From Tessaracoccus massiliensis (GTDB lineage Bacteria > Actinomycetota > Actinomycetes > Propionibacteriales > Propionibacteriaceae): a stretch of 64,000 nt of DNA. Within the stretch, counting starts at the first letter, position 1. Each line of letters opens with the position of its first letter. Position numbers and translations under genes: made by a program. The DNA is taken from positions 1 to 64,000 of the forward strand of contig NZ_LN623541.1 in assembly GCF_000826065.2 (NCBI RefSeq), in the 5' to 3' direction. The notes beneath the pieces are model-generated. The model was not told the DNA's origin and searched no databases. It saw only the letters and a list, made by a program, of their open reading frames with translations. Below, in pieces: positions 27,466-37,494 of the stretch.

Positions 27466-29001
27466 TCACGGCACGGAGCAGACGAGTTCCGCCTCATCCT
27501 CCGCGGAGGCCGGCTCCTCCTCCTGACCGTCCCCGGCAGGGTCCGGGTCCTGCGCCTGTGTGGGCGTAGCCTCGGCGGCCTGGCTCGGCGACTGCTCGAC
27601 GGGCGACGCCTCCGTTGGCGACTCGGCGGGCTGGGGCGCCTCGGCGGGCGCTGCGGCCTCGGTCGTCGGGGGTGCCTCCGCCTCGGGAGAGGGTGCCTTT
27701 ACGTCGAGGGCTTCGGACGCGGCGATCCGCTCGGCGACGGTGGTGCGGATCAGCTCGAAATCCGGGTCGCCCGTCACGATCAGCGGGGGCGTGAAGTTCA
27801 CCGACTGAATGGTCTGGTCCTTGGCCCGGAGCGCCAACTGGGCCAGTTCGGCGATCTCGCCGGTGCCGACGTCGGTGCGCAGCACGTCGCCGCCTGCCTC
27901 CGAGAGTTCGACGAACTTGGTGGCCACCGTCATGGGGTCGAGTTGCATGGCCATGGCCGACATCACGCACTTCTGCCGCACCATGCGCTCGTAGTCGCTG
28001 CTCTCCGCGCGGGAGCGGGCGAACCACAGCGCGTGGTAGCCGTCGAGCTGCACGTTCTCGCCCGGGTCGATGTACCCGTGGATCCGGCTGCCGCCGCCGC
28101 CCAACGGGATGGGCTTGCCCACGTTGAGCCGGATGCCACCCATGGCGTTGATGAGGTTCTGGAAGCCGGACATGTCGATCATCGCGTAGTAGTTCAGCTC
28201 GAGACCGAGGGTCTCGCTGACGGCCTGCTTCATCGCCTCCAGGCCCGGGTCGACATCCTCCGGGAACAGGTGGGCGTGCTCCTGGCCCAGGGTGTAGATG
28301 CCGTTGAGGAGGCAGGCGTTGTCCTCGCAGTGGTAGCCGTCGCGGTAGAGGGAGTGCAGCGGCGAGGTGAGCGGGAAGCGCACCTTCTGCAGGTTGCGGG
28401 GCAGGCCGAACAGGACGGTGCGCCCGGTCTCGGCGTCGACGGAGGCCACGTTGATGGAATCGGGGCGGATGCCGTCGCGACCGTCGGCCGCATCGACGCC
28501 CAGCAGCAGCACGTTGTAACGCCCGGCCTTCTCCTCCACGTCCCCGCCGCCCTGCAGCACGGTGCCCACGTTCTCGGCGGCCTGGAAGCCGCTGGCGGCC
28601 ACGTTGGTGATCCCGCCGACGCCCAGCGCCAGCGCCAGCGTGGTGGCAGTCAGGCCCAGTCGCGTGCGCTGCCCGAGCCGTAGGGGGGCGGCGAGCCGCC
28701 AGGAATCCAGCAGCAGGAGCCCCCAGCCGAGGAACAGCAGCCACAGCACCACGCGCACGGTGGCGGCGACGGCGGGGGTGAGCAGCAACCCGACGGTGGC
28801 GCCGCGGAACAGCAACAGGCCCAGCCCGGTCAGCGCCACCAGCACGCCGAAGGCGCCGTAGAACCGTCCGGCGACCCTGCCCACCCTGCGGTTGCCCGCG
28901 AACCACTGGACGGAGCCGGGCAGGAGGGCGGACATCAGGACGAAACCGAACGAGCGGCGCGCCTGCAGAGCGCTGGCGTTGACGGTCTTGGTGGACGGCA
29001 C
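27466..29001 (-). CDS. LytR-CpsA-Psr (LCP) family protein with multi-spanning N-terminus
   Basis: This 511-residue protein has four hydrophobic segments in its first 150 residues. An extracellular LCP domain follows: YNVLLLGVDAADGRDGIRPD, LPRNLQKVRFP and the later YHALWFARSRAESSDYERM with the conserved Arg pair. A tail rich in Pro, Ala, Glu and Thr ends at residue 511. LCP enzymes transfer lipid-linked glycopolymers to peptidoglycan. GTG 29001 is supported by GAGGAG about 8 nt upstream. It is divergent from a second LCP gene with about 130 bp between them, and the GT2 gene follows 28 bp downstream. Confidence 0.87.
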   Translation of the reverse strand: MPSTKTVNASALQARRSFGFVLMSALLPGSVQWFAGNRRVGRVAGRFYGAFGVLVALTGLGLLLFRGATVGLLLTPAVAATVRVVLWLLFLGWGLLLLDSWRLAAPLRLGQRTRLGLTATTLALALGVGGITNVAASGFQAAENVGTVLQGGGDVEEKAGRYNVLLLGVDAADGRDGIRPDSINVASVDAETGRTVLFGLPRNLQKVRFPLTSPLHSLYRDGYHCEDNACLLNGIYTLGQEHAHLFPEDVDPGLEAMKQAVSETLGLELNYYAMIDMSGFQNLINAMGGIRLNVGKPIPLGGGGSRIHGYIDPGENVQLDGYHALWFARSRAESSDYERMVRQKCVMSAMAMQLDPMTVATKFVELSEAGGDVLRTDVGTGEIAELAQLALRAKDQTIQSVNFTPPLIVTGDPDFELIRTTVAERIAASEALDVKAPSPEAEAPPTTEAAAPAEAPQPAESPTEASPVEQSPSQAAEATPTQAQDPDPAGDGQEEEPASAEDEAELVCSVP

Positions 29002-29132
29002 GGGCGGATCTCCTCGGGGAAGGCTTGGCCCCAGTCTCGCCTGCGGCTCCCCGCCGTCGTGGTGCGCCACGCCGCGACATCAGCGATTGCGGAGAGGATG
29101 GGTAGTCTGGACGCTCTGTAAGGAGGTGGCCG

Positions 29133-30224
29133 GTGCCACGCGACAACGACGATCTGAACTGGCTCTACCGCCAAGACGAGGTGGAGCCCACCTCGGTGCT
29201 GCGCCCCGAAGAGGTGGAAGACCTTCGTCGCCGTGACCGCCGCCGGGGCGCGCCGCCCCCGCCGAAGAGGCGCAAGCGCCGACGCCCGGTGCTGCGGCTC
29301 CTGTTGACCCTCATCTTCGTGTGGCTGCTGTTCCTGATCGGCACGCCGCTCTACGCGTGGACGGCCGGCACCACGGTGGAGGCCGCCCCCTCGGGTGACC
29401 GGCCCGCGGAGCAGCCTGGCACCACCATCCTCCTGGTGGGCTCCGATGGCCGCGACGACATCAGCCCGGAGGACCGCTCCCGCCTGGGCACCGGCTCCAC
29501 CGAGGGGCGTCGCACGGACACGATGATGCTGCTGCACACCCCCACGGAGGGCAAGCCCGTGCTGCTGAGCATCCCGCGCGACTCCCTGGTCGACATCCCG
29601 GGCCGCAACCGCAACAAGATCAACGCCGCCTACGCGTTCGGCGGCGCACCGCTGCTGGTCGAGACGATCGAGCACAACACCGGCGTGCGGATCGACGGCT
29701 TCCTCGAGGTGGGCATGCTCGGCGTCGTCGACGTGGTCGACGCGGTGGGCGGCGTGCAGGTGTGCCCCAAGTTCGACATCGACGACAGGGACTCGCACCT
29801 GACCCTCTCGGAGGGGTGCCAGATGGTCGACGGCGTGACCGCGCTGGGTTACGTCCGGATGCGCAAGGCCGACCCGACGGGTGACTTCGGCCGTGTGGAG
29901 CGCCAGCGCGAGACGATCGGGGCCATCATGAAGGAGGTCGCGCATCCGCTGACGGTGCTCAACCCCGTGCGCTACTGGCAGGTCAACATGGCCGCCTCCA
30001 AGTCCCTCGCGCGCGGCGAGGACACGGGGCTCGGCGCGATGACGCAGGTGGGCTCCGGTTTCGTCAGCGTGATGACCGGTTCCGGGCTGAGCCTCACCGT
30101 CCCGGGCGGCACCGCGAACACCAGCGTCGGCTCCTCCGTCATCTGGGATGAGGCGGCCAGCAAGGAGATCTTCGGCGCCATGGCGGCCGGCGACACCACC
30201 AGCCTGGAGAAGTACCGCAGGTAG
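29133..30224 (+). CDS. LytR-CpsA-Psr (LCP) family protein
   Basis: This 363-residue protein has a basic, Arg-rich cytoplasmic tail, one membrane anchor at about residues 52-73, and an LCP domain: TTILLVGSDGRDDISPEDR, RRTDTMMLLH, LSIPRDSLVDIPG, KINAAYAFGG and ALGYVRMRKADPTGDFGRVERQ. All arginines expected to bind the pyrophosphate of the lipid carrier appear to be present. The start is GTG 29133, preceded by AAGGAGG at about 29119. It should attach an envelope glycopolymer to peptidoglycan, in partial redundancy with the divergent LCP gene. Confidence 0.9.
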   Translation: MPRDNDDLNWLYRQDEVEPTSVLRPEEVEDLRRRDRRRGAPPPPKRRKRRRPVLRLLLTLIFVWLLFLIGTPLYAWTAGTTVEAAPSGDRPAEQPGTTILLVGSDGRDDISPEDRSRLGTGSTEGRRTDTMMLLHTPTEGKPVLLSIPRDSLVDIPGRNRNKINAAYAFGGAPLLVETIEHNTGVRIDGFLEVGMLGVVDVVDAVGGVQVCPKFDIDDRDSHLTLSEGCQMVDGVTALGYVRMRKADPTGDFGRVERQRETIGAIMKEVAHPLTVLNPVRYWQVNMAASKSLARGEDTGLGAMTQVGSGFVSVMTGSGLSLTVPGGTANTSVGSSVIWDEAASKEIFGAMAAGDTTSLEKYRR

Positions 30225-30342
30225 CCTGCCCTGCCGTGTGTGACCGATTCGTTACCCAGGCAGAGACCTCAGTCTGACGGGCGTGGCCCCCTCTGCCTTT
30301 ATCCTCGATAGGTCCACCCGTTCCACACGGCAGGAGTCAACC

Positions 30343-31874
30343 GTGACGCAGAACCCACCCCCCGGCTGGCAGCCCGGAGGCCCCCAGCAGCCGCCGCAGG
30401 CGCAGCAGCCCTGGCAGCAGAGCGGCCCGCCGCGCCGCAGGGTCAGCCGAAGAAGAAGTCGAAGGTCCCCCTCGTCGTCGCCGGCATTCTCGCCCTGGCG
30501 CTGATCATCGGCGGTGTGTACTTCGGTCTCAGCTTCTTCCGCGGCTCGTCCCCGGCCGCGGCGCAGGGCCTGCCCTCCGACGTCGTGGTCGCCGTCGAAC
30601 TCAACCTCGCGCCGGCCGCCGCCGACCAGCTGGCGCTGGCGCGCATCGTCAACAAGTTCCCGGTCGATGACCAGATGTCTGAGACCGACAACTACAAGGA
30701 AGCCCTGTGGAACCTCCTGCCCGACGACGCTGACGCCCCGCCGTTCTCCGAGATCGAGCCCTGGCTGGGCGACTCCGTGGCCATGGGCTTCCGCGAGAAC
30801 GCGCTGACTTCCAGCGCCTCCGGAGACCGCTTCATCCTGGCGATCGAGACCAAGGACAAGGGCAGGGCCGTGGCCTTCGCCGCGGCGGAGTTCGGCGACG
30901 ACACGCAGGTCTTCTTCGTCGACGACATCATGGTCGTCGCGGACGCTTCCGACTCAGTGACCGCCGATTCGATCCAGGCGGCTCCGTTGGCCGATGACGA
31001 GGAGTACCAGGCAGACCTCGCCAAGCTCCGCGGCGGCAGCCTCGCCACCGTCTGGTTCGGCTCCGGTGCGGCTGAGATGCTCATCGACGAGGCCGGCGAG
31101 ACCACGGGCGTGACCCCCACCGCGGACCTGGAGATGCTGCGCGGCATGCACGGCGCCATGGGAGTGAAGGTGGAGGAGAACAAGCTGACCCTCGAGTCGC
31201 AGATCAAGACCCCCAACGCCCCGGATGTGGACGTCGACGACGTGCGCGACTTCGCCTCCGCCCTCCCGGGCAACGCGCTGGGCGCCTTCGCGATCGCCAC
31301 CGCTGAGGAGTCCTTCACCCAGCTGTGGGACGTCGTCCAGCAGGACCCGAGCATGGTACAGGCGGCCAACGACCTGGGCATCACGTCCGCCGCGGATCTC
31401 TACGCCCTCATCGGCAAGGAGGTCGGCGTGAGCGTGGCCATGGACGAACAGGCGGGTACGCCCATCATCGGCGCCCGCTTCGTCACGGAGAACCCGGCCA
31501 AGCAGAAGGAGATCCTGGACAACCTCAACGAGCTCATGGCGCAGTCCGGCATGGGCGAGGCCCCGTTCACCCTCGAGCAGGATGGCGACGCCGCGTACCT
31601 CGCGTTCGGTCAGGGCATCGATGCGGTGCGCAACCCGTCGAGCACGCTCGGCGACTCGGACGCCTACAAGGACGTCGTCGACGGCGACGCCGATTCGGTG
31701 TTCTTCGTCGACTTCAACGCCATCAAGCAGCTCTCCTTCTACCAGGAGGCTGTGAGCAGCTCCTCCGATGCGGAGATGGCCAAATGGCTGGAACCGCTCA
31801 GGACCATGGGCGGCGTCGCCACCAACGGTGGCGACGACTACAGCACCTCAGAGTTCCACGTCACCTTCAACTGA
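30343..31874 (+). CDS. DUF3352 family membrane-anchored protein, apparent frameshift near 30421-30440
   Basis: The reading that makes sense needs a frame change. A GTG at 30343 begins a Pro/Gln-rich head (TQNPPPGWQPGGPQQPP). In another frame, KKKSKVPLVVAGILALALII makes a good membrane helix and leads into a long extracellular domain ending at 31874. That domain matches DUF3352 (FILAIETKDKGRAVAFAAAE; LWDVVQQDPSMV). The main frame has no ATG, GTG or TTG before the helix; the first GTG at 30516 lies inside the helix. A single lost base in the GC-rich stretch around 30425 would explain it. Whether this is a real mutation or an assembly error cannot be told here. Confidence 0.75.
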
Positions 31875-31881
31875 CAACCAG

Positions 31882-31988
31882 GGGAAGCGCTGATTCGCGG
31901 GGCCCTTCTGCCAGCCGTTCGCGGCTGGTCGAAGGGCCCCGCAGCGTGGGGCGCCGGGTAGGGAGCCGGGAGTCAATCAGCGCTTCCC
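31882..31988. repeat. 107-bp element with 14-bp terminal inverted repeats and an inner long palindrome
   Basis: Perfect 14-bp arms GGGAAGCGCTGATT (31882-31895) and its complement (31975-31988) bound the element. Inside, GCGGGGCCCTTC (31897-31908) pairs with 31931-31942, and CCAGCCG (31911-31917) pairs with 31922-31928 around a TTCG loop. It fills the gap between the convergent DUF3352 and purE genes, and its right end touches the purE stop codon. It may act as a two-way terminator or be a small non-autonomous mobile element. No target-site duplication is visible. Confidence 0.8.
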
Positions 31989-32488
31989 TAGGAACCTGCG
32001 GCTTCGCGAACGACGGTGCCCTTCGCGTGCGCCGCGTCCCGGAGCTGCTCCTGGAAGTCCAGCATCCGCTCGGTGAGGGCCTTGTCGCCCACGCAGAGCA
32101 TGCGTACGGCCAGCAGGCCGGCATTGCGGGCGTTCCCGATCGCCACCGTGGCGACGGGGACGCCCGCCGGCATCTGCACGATGGACAGCAGCGAATCCAT
32201 GCCGTCGAGGTACTTCAACGCCACCGGCACACCGATCACGGGCAGCGGGGTCAGCGACGCGAGCATGCCGGGCAGGTGGGCGGCGCCGCCGGCACCGGCG
32301 ATGATCACCTTGATCCCCCGCTCGTGGGCCTCACGCCCGTAGCGCACCATGTCCTCCGGCATCCGGTGGGCGGAGACCACATCTGCCTCGTAGGCGATGC
32401 CGAACTCGGCCAGCGCATCAGCGGCGGCCGACATCGTGGGCCAGTCGGAATCCGACCCCATCACGATCGAGACGAGCGGCTCAGGCAT
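31988..32488 (-). CDS. purE: N5-carboxyaminoimidazole ribonucleotide mutase
   Basis: This 166-residue protein moves the carboxyl of N5-CAIR to C4 in purine synthesis. The phosphate-binding [19 protein letters not shown] and [11 protein letters not shown] motifs of class I PurE are present, with the catalytic His in SAHR. The length is normal. It overlaps the end of purK by 8 bp; purK then purE is the usual operon order in this group. Confidence 0.94.
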   Translation of the reverse strand: MPEPLVSIVMGSDSDWPTMSAAADALAEFGIAYEADVVSAHRMPEDMVRYGREAHERGIKVIIAGAGGAAHLPGMLASLTPLPVIGVPVALKYLDGMDSLLSIVQMPAGVPVATVAIGNARNAGLLAVRMLCVGDKALTERMLDFQEQLRDAAHAKGTVVREAAGS

Positions 32489-33641
32489 CGGGATCTCCCA
32501 TCAGGTAGTTGGCGGCGTGCCGGGCGCGGCGCCGCACGTCGTCGACATCCGTGCCGAGGCACGTGACGTGGCCCACCTTACGGCCGGGCTTGACCTCCTT
32601 GCCGTAGAGGTGCACACGCGCCTCCCGGTCACGGGCGAAGACGTGCTGCAGCGCGCCGGTGAGGTCCTCCTCTGCGCCGCCCAGCACATTGGTCATCACC
32701 ACCACCTCGGAGCGCAGCGACGGCGACCCCAGCGGCAGGTCGAGCACGGCCCGCAGGTGGTTCTCGAACTGGCTGGTCAGTGCCCCGTCGATGCTCCAGT
32801 GCCCGGTGTTGTGGGGGCGCATGGCCAACTCGTTGACGACGATGCGGCCGTCTCGCGCCTCCATGAGTTCGACGGCGAGCACACCCACGACGCCCAGCTC
32901 CGTGGCGATCCGCACCGCCATCTCCTGCAGCCCGGCCGCGACCTCGCCGTCGAGCCCGGGTGCGGGGGTGACGGTCTCGACACAGATGCCGTTGTCCTGG
33001 ATGGTCTCGCTGATGGGGTAGGCCACCACCTGGCCCGATGGGGAGCGCACCACGATGACGGAGAGTTCGCGGGCGAAGTCGATGAACTCCTCGGCGACGA
33101 TCCGCACGCGTTCCCCCGCGGAGGTCTCCGGCAGATCCTCGAAGGGCAGGCCGGCCTCGTGGGGTCCGTCGAGCTTCCAGACGCCCTTGCCGTCGTAGCC
33201 GCCGCGGGAGGTCTTGGCGATGATCGGCCAGCCCTGCTCCTCCCCGAACGCGGCGAGCGCCTCGGATGTATCGGCGACGGCGAACGCGGGGCAGGCCACC
33301 CCCAGCTCCCGCATCCTGGCGCGCATCTCCGCCTTGTCCTGGGCGAAGCGCAGCGCCGCCGAGCCGGGCCGCACCGCCACCTTCTCCGCCAGCGCGTCAA
33401 GGTGCCGGGTGGGCACGTGCTCATGGTCGAAGGTGAGCGCATCGGCGCCGTCGACGAAGCGCAGCAGGGTGTCCAGGTCCCGGTAGTCGCCCACGGTGTG
33501 GTCCGGGATCACCTGCGCGGCCGAAACGTCAGGCCCTTCGGCCAACAGCCGCACGTCGATGCCCAGCGGGATCGCGGCCTGTTGCATCATGCGGGCGAGC
33601 TGCCCGCCCCCGGCGATGGCGAGTGAGTAGCGTCGAGTCAC
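32481..33641 (-). CDS. purK: 5-(carboxyamino)imidazole ribonucleotide synthase
   Basis: This 386-residue ATP-grasp enzyme makes N5-CAIR from AIR, bicarbonate and ATP. It begins [20 protein letters not shown] and has the grasp loop [28 protein letters not shown] and [17 protein letters not shown]. The start is GTG 33641. It feeds PurE encoded immediately downstream with an 8-bp overlap. The PH-domain gene lies 9 bp upstream, as in M. tuberculosis, so the genes may form one transcript. Confidence 0.94.
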   Translation of the reverse strand: MTRRYSLAIAGGGQLARMMQQAAIPLGIDVRLLAEGPDVSAAQVIPDHTVGDYRDLDTLLRFVDGADALTFDHEHVPTRHLDALAEKVAVRPGSAALRFAQDKAEMRARMRELGVACPAFAVADTSEALAAFGEEQGWPIIAKTSRGGYDGKGVWKLDGPHEAGLPFEDLPETSAGERVRIVAEEFIDFARELSVIVVRSPSGQVVAYPISETIQDNGICVETVTPAPGLDGEVAAGLQEMAVRIATELGVVGVLAVELMEARDGRIVVNELAMRPHNTGHWSIDGALTSQFENHLRAVLDLPLGSPSLRSEVVVMTNVLGGAEEDLTGALQHVFARDREARVHLYGKEVKPGRKVGHVTCLGTDVDDVRRRARHAANYLMGDPDA

Positions 33642-33650
33642 GCCCGCAGA

Positions 33651-34157
33651 CTACTCGTCCGCGTTGGCGTCGGCCTCATGCACGTCGTAGAGCAGGTCGT
33701 TGATCGTCACGTGCACCCGCCCGACGGCGGGCACATCCGGCAGCGTCAGCGGCTGCCCGGCGGCCGTCTCCAGGATGAGCGTGCCGCAACCGAGCATCCG
33801 GTCCGTCAGCGAGCGCTCGTAGTTGACGTTGTTGATACGCCGCAGCGGCAGATCGTGGCCGGTCTTGTTGATGATGCCGCGCCGCGTCACGATGCGGCGG
33901 TCCGTGATGGTGTACGTGGCGGTCAGCCAGCGCAGGAAGGGCAGCAGCGCCGCGAAGATGAACACGATGAGGAACACACCCACCGCCACGTACGTGCCCC
34001 ACGGCTGCCAGGAGGGTGGGAGCAACGCGATGGTGAAGCCCAGCGCGGCGCCCATCAGGATGAGCACCAGCGCGGGCACGATGAGCGCCTTGGCATGCGT
34101 GCGCATGGACAGCACCACGTGCTCGTCGCGGCCGAGTTGGTCCGGTGAGATCGCCAT
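33651..34157 (-). CDS. PH-domain (bPH2) membrane protein
   Basis: This 168-residue protein has two hydrophobic helices at about residues 25-75, then a bacterial PH domain with TYTITDRRIVTRRGIIN, LPLRRINNVNYERSL and GTLILETAAGQPLTLPDVP. The family is often found beside purK in actinobacteria; its function is unknown. The ATG at 34157 lies 26 bp after the stop of birA on the same strand. Confidence 0.85.
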   Translation of the reverse strand: MAISPDQLGRDEHVVLSMRTHAKALIVPALVLILMGAALGFTIALLPPSWQPWGTYVAVGVFLIVFIFAALLPFLRWLTATYTITDRRIVTRRGIINKTGHDLPLRRINNVNYERSLTDRMLGCGTLILETAAGQPLTLPDVPAVGRVHVTINDLLYDVHEADANADE

Positions 34158-34183
34158 GGGATCAGTCTGGCACGCCGGGGGGA

Positions 34184-34981
34184 CTATCCGAGCCGCGCGT
34201 GGATCACATCTCCCACTGCGAACGTCTGGACACCCGTCGCGGTGGCCACCTGGAGGCGGCCGAACTCGTCGACGCCCCGGCCCGTCCCCTCGACGGTGTG
34301 CTCCCCGTCGACCACCACGCGCAGCTGCGCGCCGATCGAGGCGCAGCGCGCCGCGTACTCGTCGCGCAGCGTGCTGGTGAGCTGCCAGGCGGCGTAGTGG
34401 CGGGCGAAATGGTTGAGCACCCCGGCCACCACCCTGCTCTGATCCGTGTCCATACCCTCCAGCATCAGGGACGTGGCGGTGGGCACCGGCAGTTCATCCT
34501 CGGCGAGGGTCACGTTGATGCCGAGCCCCACCACGGCGCGCGCCCCGTCGGGCTGCTCGATGCGCTCGGAGAGGATGCCGCACACCTTCCGCCCGCCGAT
34601 CAACACGTCGTTGGGCCACTTGAGGCTGATGCGCGCCGGATCGGGCGCGAGTTCGGCCAACGCGGAGGACACCGCCATGCCCGCCAGCAGCGAGAGCCAG
34701 CCCCAGTGCTGGAACTCCGGCCGCGGCTTGAGCAGCATCGACAGGGAGATCGAGGAACCGCGGGGCGAGACCCACTGCCGGTCGAGCCGCCCCCGGCCGG
34801 CCGTCTGCTCCATCGCGACCAGCGCGACGCCCTCCCCCTCGCCCGCGTGCGCCCGCTCAGAGAGGTCCGCGTTGGTGGAACCGGTGGACTCCACCACCTC
34901 CACTCTGGTGAACGGGGTCCCCGGGTGGAGGAGGGTGCGGATGCGCTGGGCGTCGGGCAGGTGAGCGGTCACCCGCCCCAT
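34184..34981 (-). CDS. birA: Biotin--[acetyl-CoA-carboxylase] ligase
   Basis: This 265-residue protein attaches biotin to carboxyl-carrier domains. The biotin/AMP loop GRGRLDRQWVSP, the GSTNADL motif and LKWPNDVLIGGRKVCGIL are all visible. There is no N-terminal DNA-binding domain, so it is a class I ligase, not a repressor. It is divergent from accD, and the AccA carrier domain encoded 5 kb away is its obvious substrate. ATG 34981 is used; the GTG three codons later is also possible. Confidence 0.92.
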   Translation of the reverse strand: MGRVTAHLPDAQRIRTLLHPGTPFTRVEVVESTGSTNADLSERAHAGEGEGVALVAMEQTAGRGRLDRQWVSPRGSSISLSMLLKPRPEFQHWGWLSLLAGMAVSSALAELAPDPARISLKWPNDVLIGGRKVCGILSERIEQPDGARAVVGLGINVTLAEDELPVPTATSLMLEGMDTDQSRVVAGVLNHFARHYAAWQLTSTLRDEYAARCASIGAQLRVVVDGEHTVEGTGRGVDEFGRLQVATATGVQTFAVGDVIHARLG

Positions 34982-35065
34982 CGTAGGGACCCCGCGGGAC
35001 CGCGCGCCGAAGAGAAACATGAGCAACCCGATTGAGCGATAGCGAACCCCGCTATGGTGAGCCCC

Positions 35066-36640
35066 ATGGAGATCGACATCCACACCACTGCCGGTCGGAT
35101 CGCGAATCTCGGAGTGCGCATCGATGAAGCCGTGCACGCCGGTTCTGCCGCAGCAGTTGAGAAGCAGCATGCCAAGGGCAAGATGACGGCCCGCGAACGC
35201 GTCATGGCCCTTCTCGACGAGGGGTCGTTCGCGGAATTCGACCAGTTCTCTCGCCACCGCACCAGCGCCTTCGGAATGGACGCCCGCCGCCCCTTCGGCG
35301 ACGGCGTCATCACCGGAACCGGGTCCATCCATGGCCGCCCCGTGTGCATCTTCAGCCAGGACGTGACCATCTTCGGTGGCGCGTTGGGCCAGGTGTACGG
35401 CGAGAAGATCGTCAAGATCCAGGACTTCGCCATGAAGACCGGCGTCCCGTTGATCGGCATCAACGAGGGCGGCGGGGCCCGCATCCAGGAGGGCGTGGTC
35501 TCGCTCGCGCTGTACGGCGAGATCTTCAAACGCAACACCGTCTCCTCCGGCGTGATCCCGCAGATCTCGCTCATCATGGGCGCAGCCGCAGGCGGCCACG
35601 TGTACGGGCCCGCGCTGACGGATTTCGTGGTGATGGTGGACAAGACCTCGCAGATGTTCATCACGGGCCCGGAGGTCATCAAGACCGTCACCGGCGAGGA
35701 CGTCTCCATGGAGGAACTCGGCGGCGGCCGCACCCACAACACCAAATCCGGCAACGCGCACTACCTCGCCGCGGACGAGAACGACGCCATCGAGTACGTG
35801 CGTGACCTGCTGAGCTACCTGCCGCAGAACAACCTCGAGGATCCCCCGGTGTGGGACGACGATGAGGTGGACCTCACCATCACGGACCACGACCGCGAAC
35901 TCGACCGGCTGATTCCGGATTCGGCGAACCAGCCCTACGACATGCGCGAGGTCATCCGCAACGTGCTCGACGACGAGGAGTTCCTCGAGGTCATGCCGCT
36001 GTTCGCCGGCTCGATCATCGTGGGCTTCGGCCGCATCGAGGGGCGCTCCATCGGTATCGTGGCCAACCAGCCCACCGTGTTCGCCGGCTGCCTCGACATC
36101 GACTCGGCGGAGAAGGCCGCCCGCTTCGTGCGCACGTGTGACGCGTTCAATATCCCCGTGCTCACCTTCGTCGACGTGCCGGGCTTCCTCCCCGGCGTCG
36201 GCCAGGAACACAACGGCATCATCCGCCGCGGCGCCAAACTGATCTACGCCTACGCCGAGGCCACCGTCCCGCTGCTGACCGTCATCACGCGCAAGGCCTA
36301 CGGCGGCGCCTACGTCGTCATGGGCTCCAAGCACCTGGGGGCCGATATCAACCTGGCCTGGCCCACGGCACAGATCGCCGTCATGGGCGCCCAGGGCGCG
36401 GTCAACATCCTGTACCGCAAGCAGTTGGCGGCCGCCGAGAACCCCGAGGAGGAGCGCGCGCGCCTCATCCAGGAGTATGACGACGAGCTCACCAACCCGT
36501 ATGTGGCCGCGGACCGCGGCTACGTGGACCAGGTCATCTACCCGCACGAGACCAGGGCCCAGGTCATCCGGGCGCTGCGCCTGCTGCGCTCGAAGCGCGA
36601 GGTGCTGCCCCCGAAGAAGCATGGGAACATTCCCCTATGA
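35066..36640 (+). CDS. accD: Acyl-CoA carboxylase beta subunit (propionyl-CoA carboxylase type)
   Basis: This carboxyltransferase subunit of about 524 residues transfers CO2 from biotin to acetyl- or propionyl-CoA. The acyl-CoA half has [17 protein letters not shown] and [13 protein letters not shown] with its oxyanion glycines; the biotin half has [20 protein letters not shown] and [14 protein letters not shown]. It ends with the family tail [11 protein letters not shown]. The ATG at 35066 is preferred because GGTGAG stands 4 nt upstream; 35054 is the alternative. It is followed by the epsilon subunit and maf as in M. tuberculosis accD5-accE5-maf. Confidence 0.93.
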   Translation: MEIDIHTTAGRIANLGVRIDEAVHAGSAAAVEKQHAKGKMTARERVMALLDEGSFAEFDQFSRHRTSAFGMDARRPFGDGVITGTGSIHGRPVCIFSQDVTIFGGALGQVYGEKIVKIQDFAMKTGVPLIGINEGGGARIQEGVVSLALYGEIFKRNTVSSGVIPQISLIMGAAAGGHVYGPALTDFVVMVDKTSQMFITGPEVIKTVTGEDVSMEELGGGRTHNTKSGNAHYLAADENDAIEYVRDLLSYLPQNNLEDPPVWDDDEVDLTITDHDRELDRLIPDSANQPYDMREVIRNVLDDEEFLEVMPLFAGSIIVGFGRIEGRSIGIVANQPTVFAGCLDIDSAEKAARFVRTCDAFNIPVLTFVDVPGFLPGVGQEHNGIIRRGAKLIYAYAEATVPLLTVITRKAYGGAYVVMGSKHLGADINLAWPTAQIAVMGAQGAVNILYRKQLAAAENPEEERARLIQEYDDELTNPYVAADRGYVDQVIYPHETRAQVIRALRLLRSKREVLPPKKHGNIPL

Positions 36641-36846
36641 CCGACGCGCTGCAGTTCACGAAGGCCAACCTCACCGACGACGAGGTGGCCGCCGTCACAG
36701 CGGTGCTGGCCGCCGCGTCGCGTCGGGATACGCTGCGCTCGGCCGACGACCGCCCTCTGGCGGGCGGGTGGAAGTCCTACTACCGCACGGTGCGCAGCCC
36801 GTTGATCACCGGCCGCGAAGCGTGGCGTACGTTCCACCGCATGTGA
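36637..36846 (+). CDS. accE: Acyl-CoA carboxylase epsilon subunit
   Basis: This 69-residue protein overlaps the accD stop by 4 bp. It matches the small actinobacterial epsilon subunit: an N-terminal helix ([18 protein letters not shown]), then [13 protein letters not shown]. In M. tuberculosis the epsilon subunit bridges the biotin-bearing and carboxyltransferase chains and raises activity. Its presence marks the complex as a propionyl-CoA-preferring type. Confidence 0.88.
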   Translation: MTDALQFTKANLTDDEVAAVTAVLAAASRRDTLRSADDRPLAGGWKSYYRTVRSPLITGREAWRTFHRM

Positions 36847-36850
36847 TCAG

Positions 36851-37462
36851 ATGCGGGTGATCCTTGCATCGAAGTCGCCGGCGCGGCTTCAGGTTCTGCG
36901 CAACGCCGGGCTCTCTCCCGAGGTGATGGTCTCGGGCTACGACGAGAGCCAGATCGTCGACGTCATGCCCCCTCGCCTGGCCGCAAGGCTGGCGGAGGAG
37001 AAGGGGCACACCGTCGCCTCCCAGGTCGTCGGTGACTTCGTGCTGTTCGCGTGCGACACCGTCCTGGAGTTCGAGGGGCGGGCGCACGGTAAGCCTGGTT
37101 CCGTCGAGGCGGCCACCGAACGCTGGCGGCGGATGCGCGGCCACGAGGGCCTGCTGCACACCGGCCATTACGTGGCCGTGAAGCAGGGCGAGCGGTACAC
37201 GGAACAGACCCGGGTGAGGTCCACTGTGGTGCGCTTCGCCGACCTCACCGATGAGGAGATCGATGCCTACGCCGCCACCGGAGAACCCCAGCGGGTGGCC
37301 GGCGGCTTCACGATCGACGGGCTGGGCGGCGCGTTCGTCACGGCCATCGAGGGCGATCCGTTCAACGTCTCGGGCATCTCACTGCCGCTGGTGCGGCAGA
37401 TGGTCATCGACGCCGGCGTCCCCTGGCATTCCCTGTGGACCTCATCCGTTGCCGGAACATAG
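36851..37462 (+). CDS. maf: Maf family nucleoside-triphosphate pyrophosphatase
   Basis: This 203-residue protein hydrolyses non-canonical or modified NTPs to NMP and pyrophosphate. It begins VILASKSPARLQVLRNAGL, has the catalytic FACDTVLEF, GKPGSVEAA, RVRSTVVRF and VAGGFTIDGLGG. The ATG lies 4 bp after the accE stop, so it is co-transcribed with the carboxylase genes, a common but unexplained association in actinobacteria. Confidence 0.93.
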   Translation: MRVILASKSPARLQVLRNAGLSPEVMVSGYDESQIVDVMPPRLAARLAEEKGHTVASQVVGDFVLFACDTVLEFEGRAHGKPGSVEAATERWRRMRGHEGLLHTGHYVAVKQGERYTEQTRVRSTVVRFADLTDEEIDAYAATGEPQRVAGGFTIDGLGGAFVTAIEGDPFNVSGISLPLVRQMVIDAGVPWHSLWTSSVAGT

Positions 37463-37494
37463 ACGACCCAGCCTGGTGCCGGAGACCGCATCCG

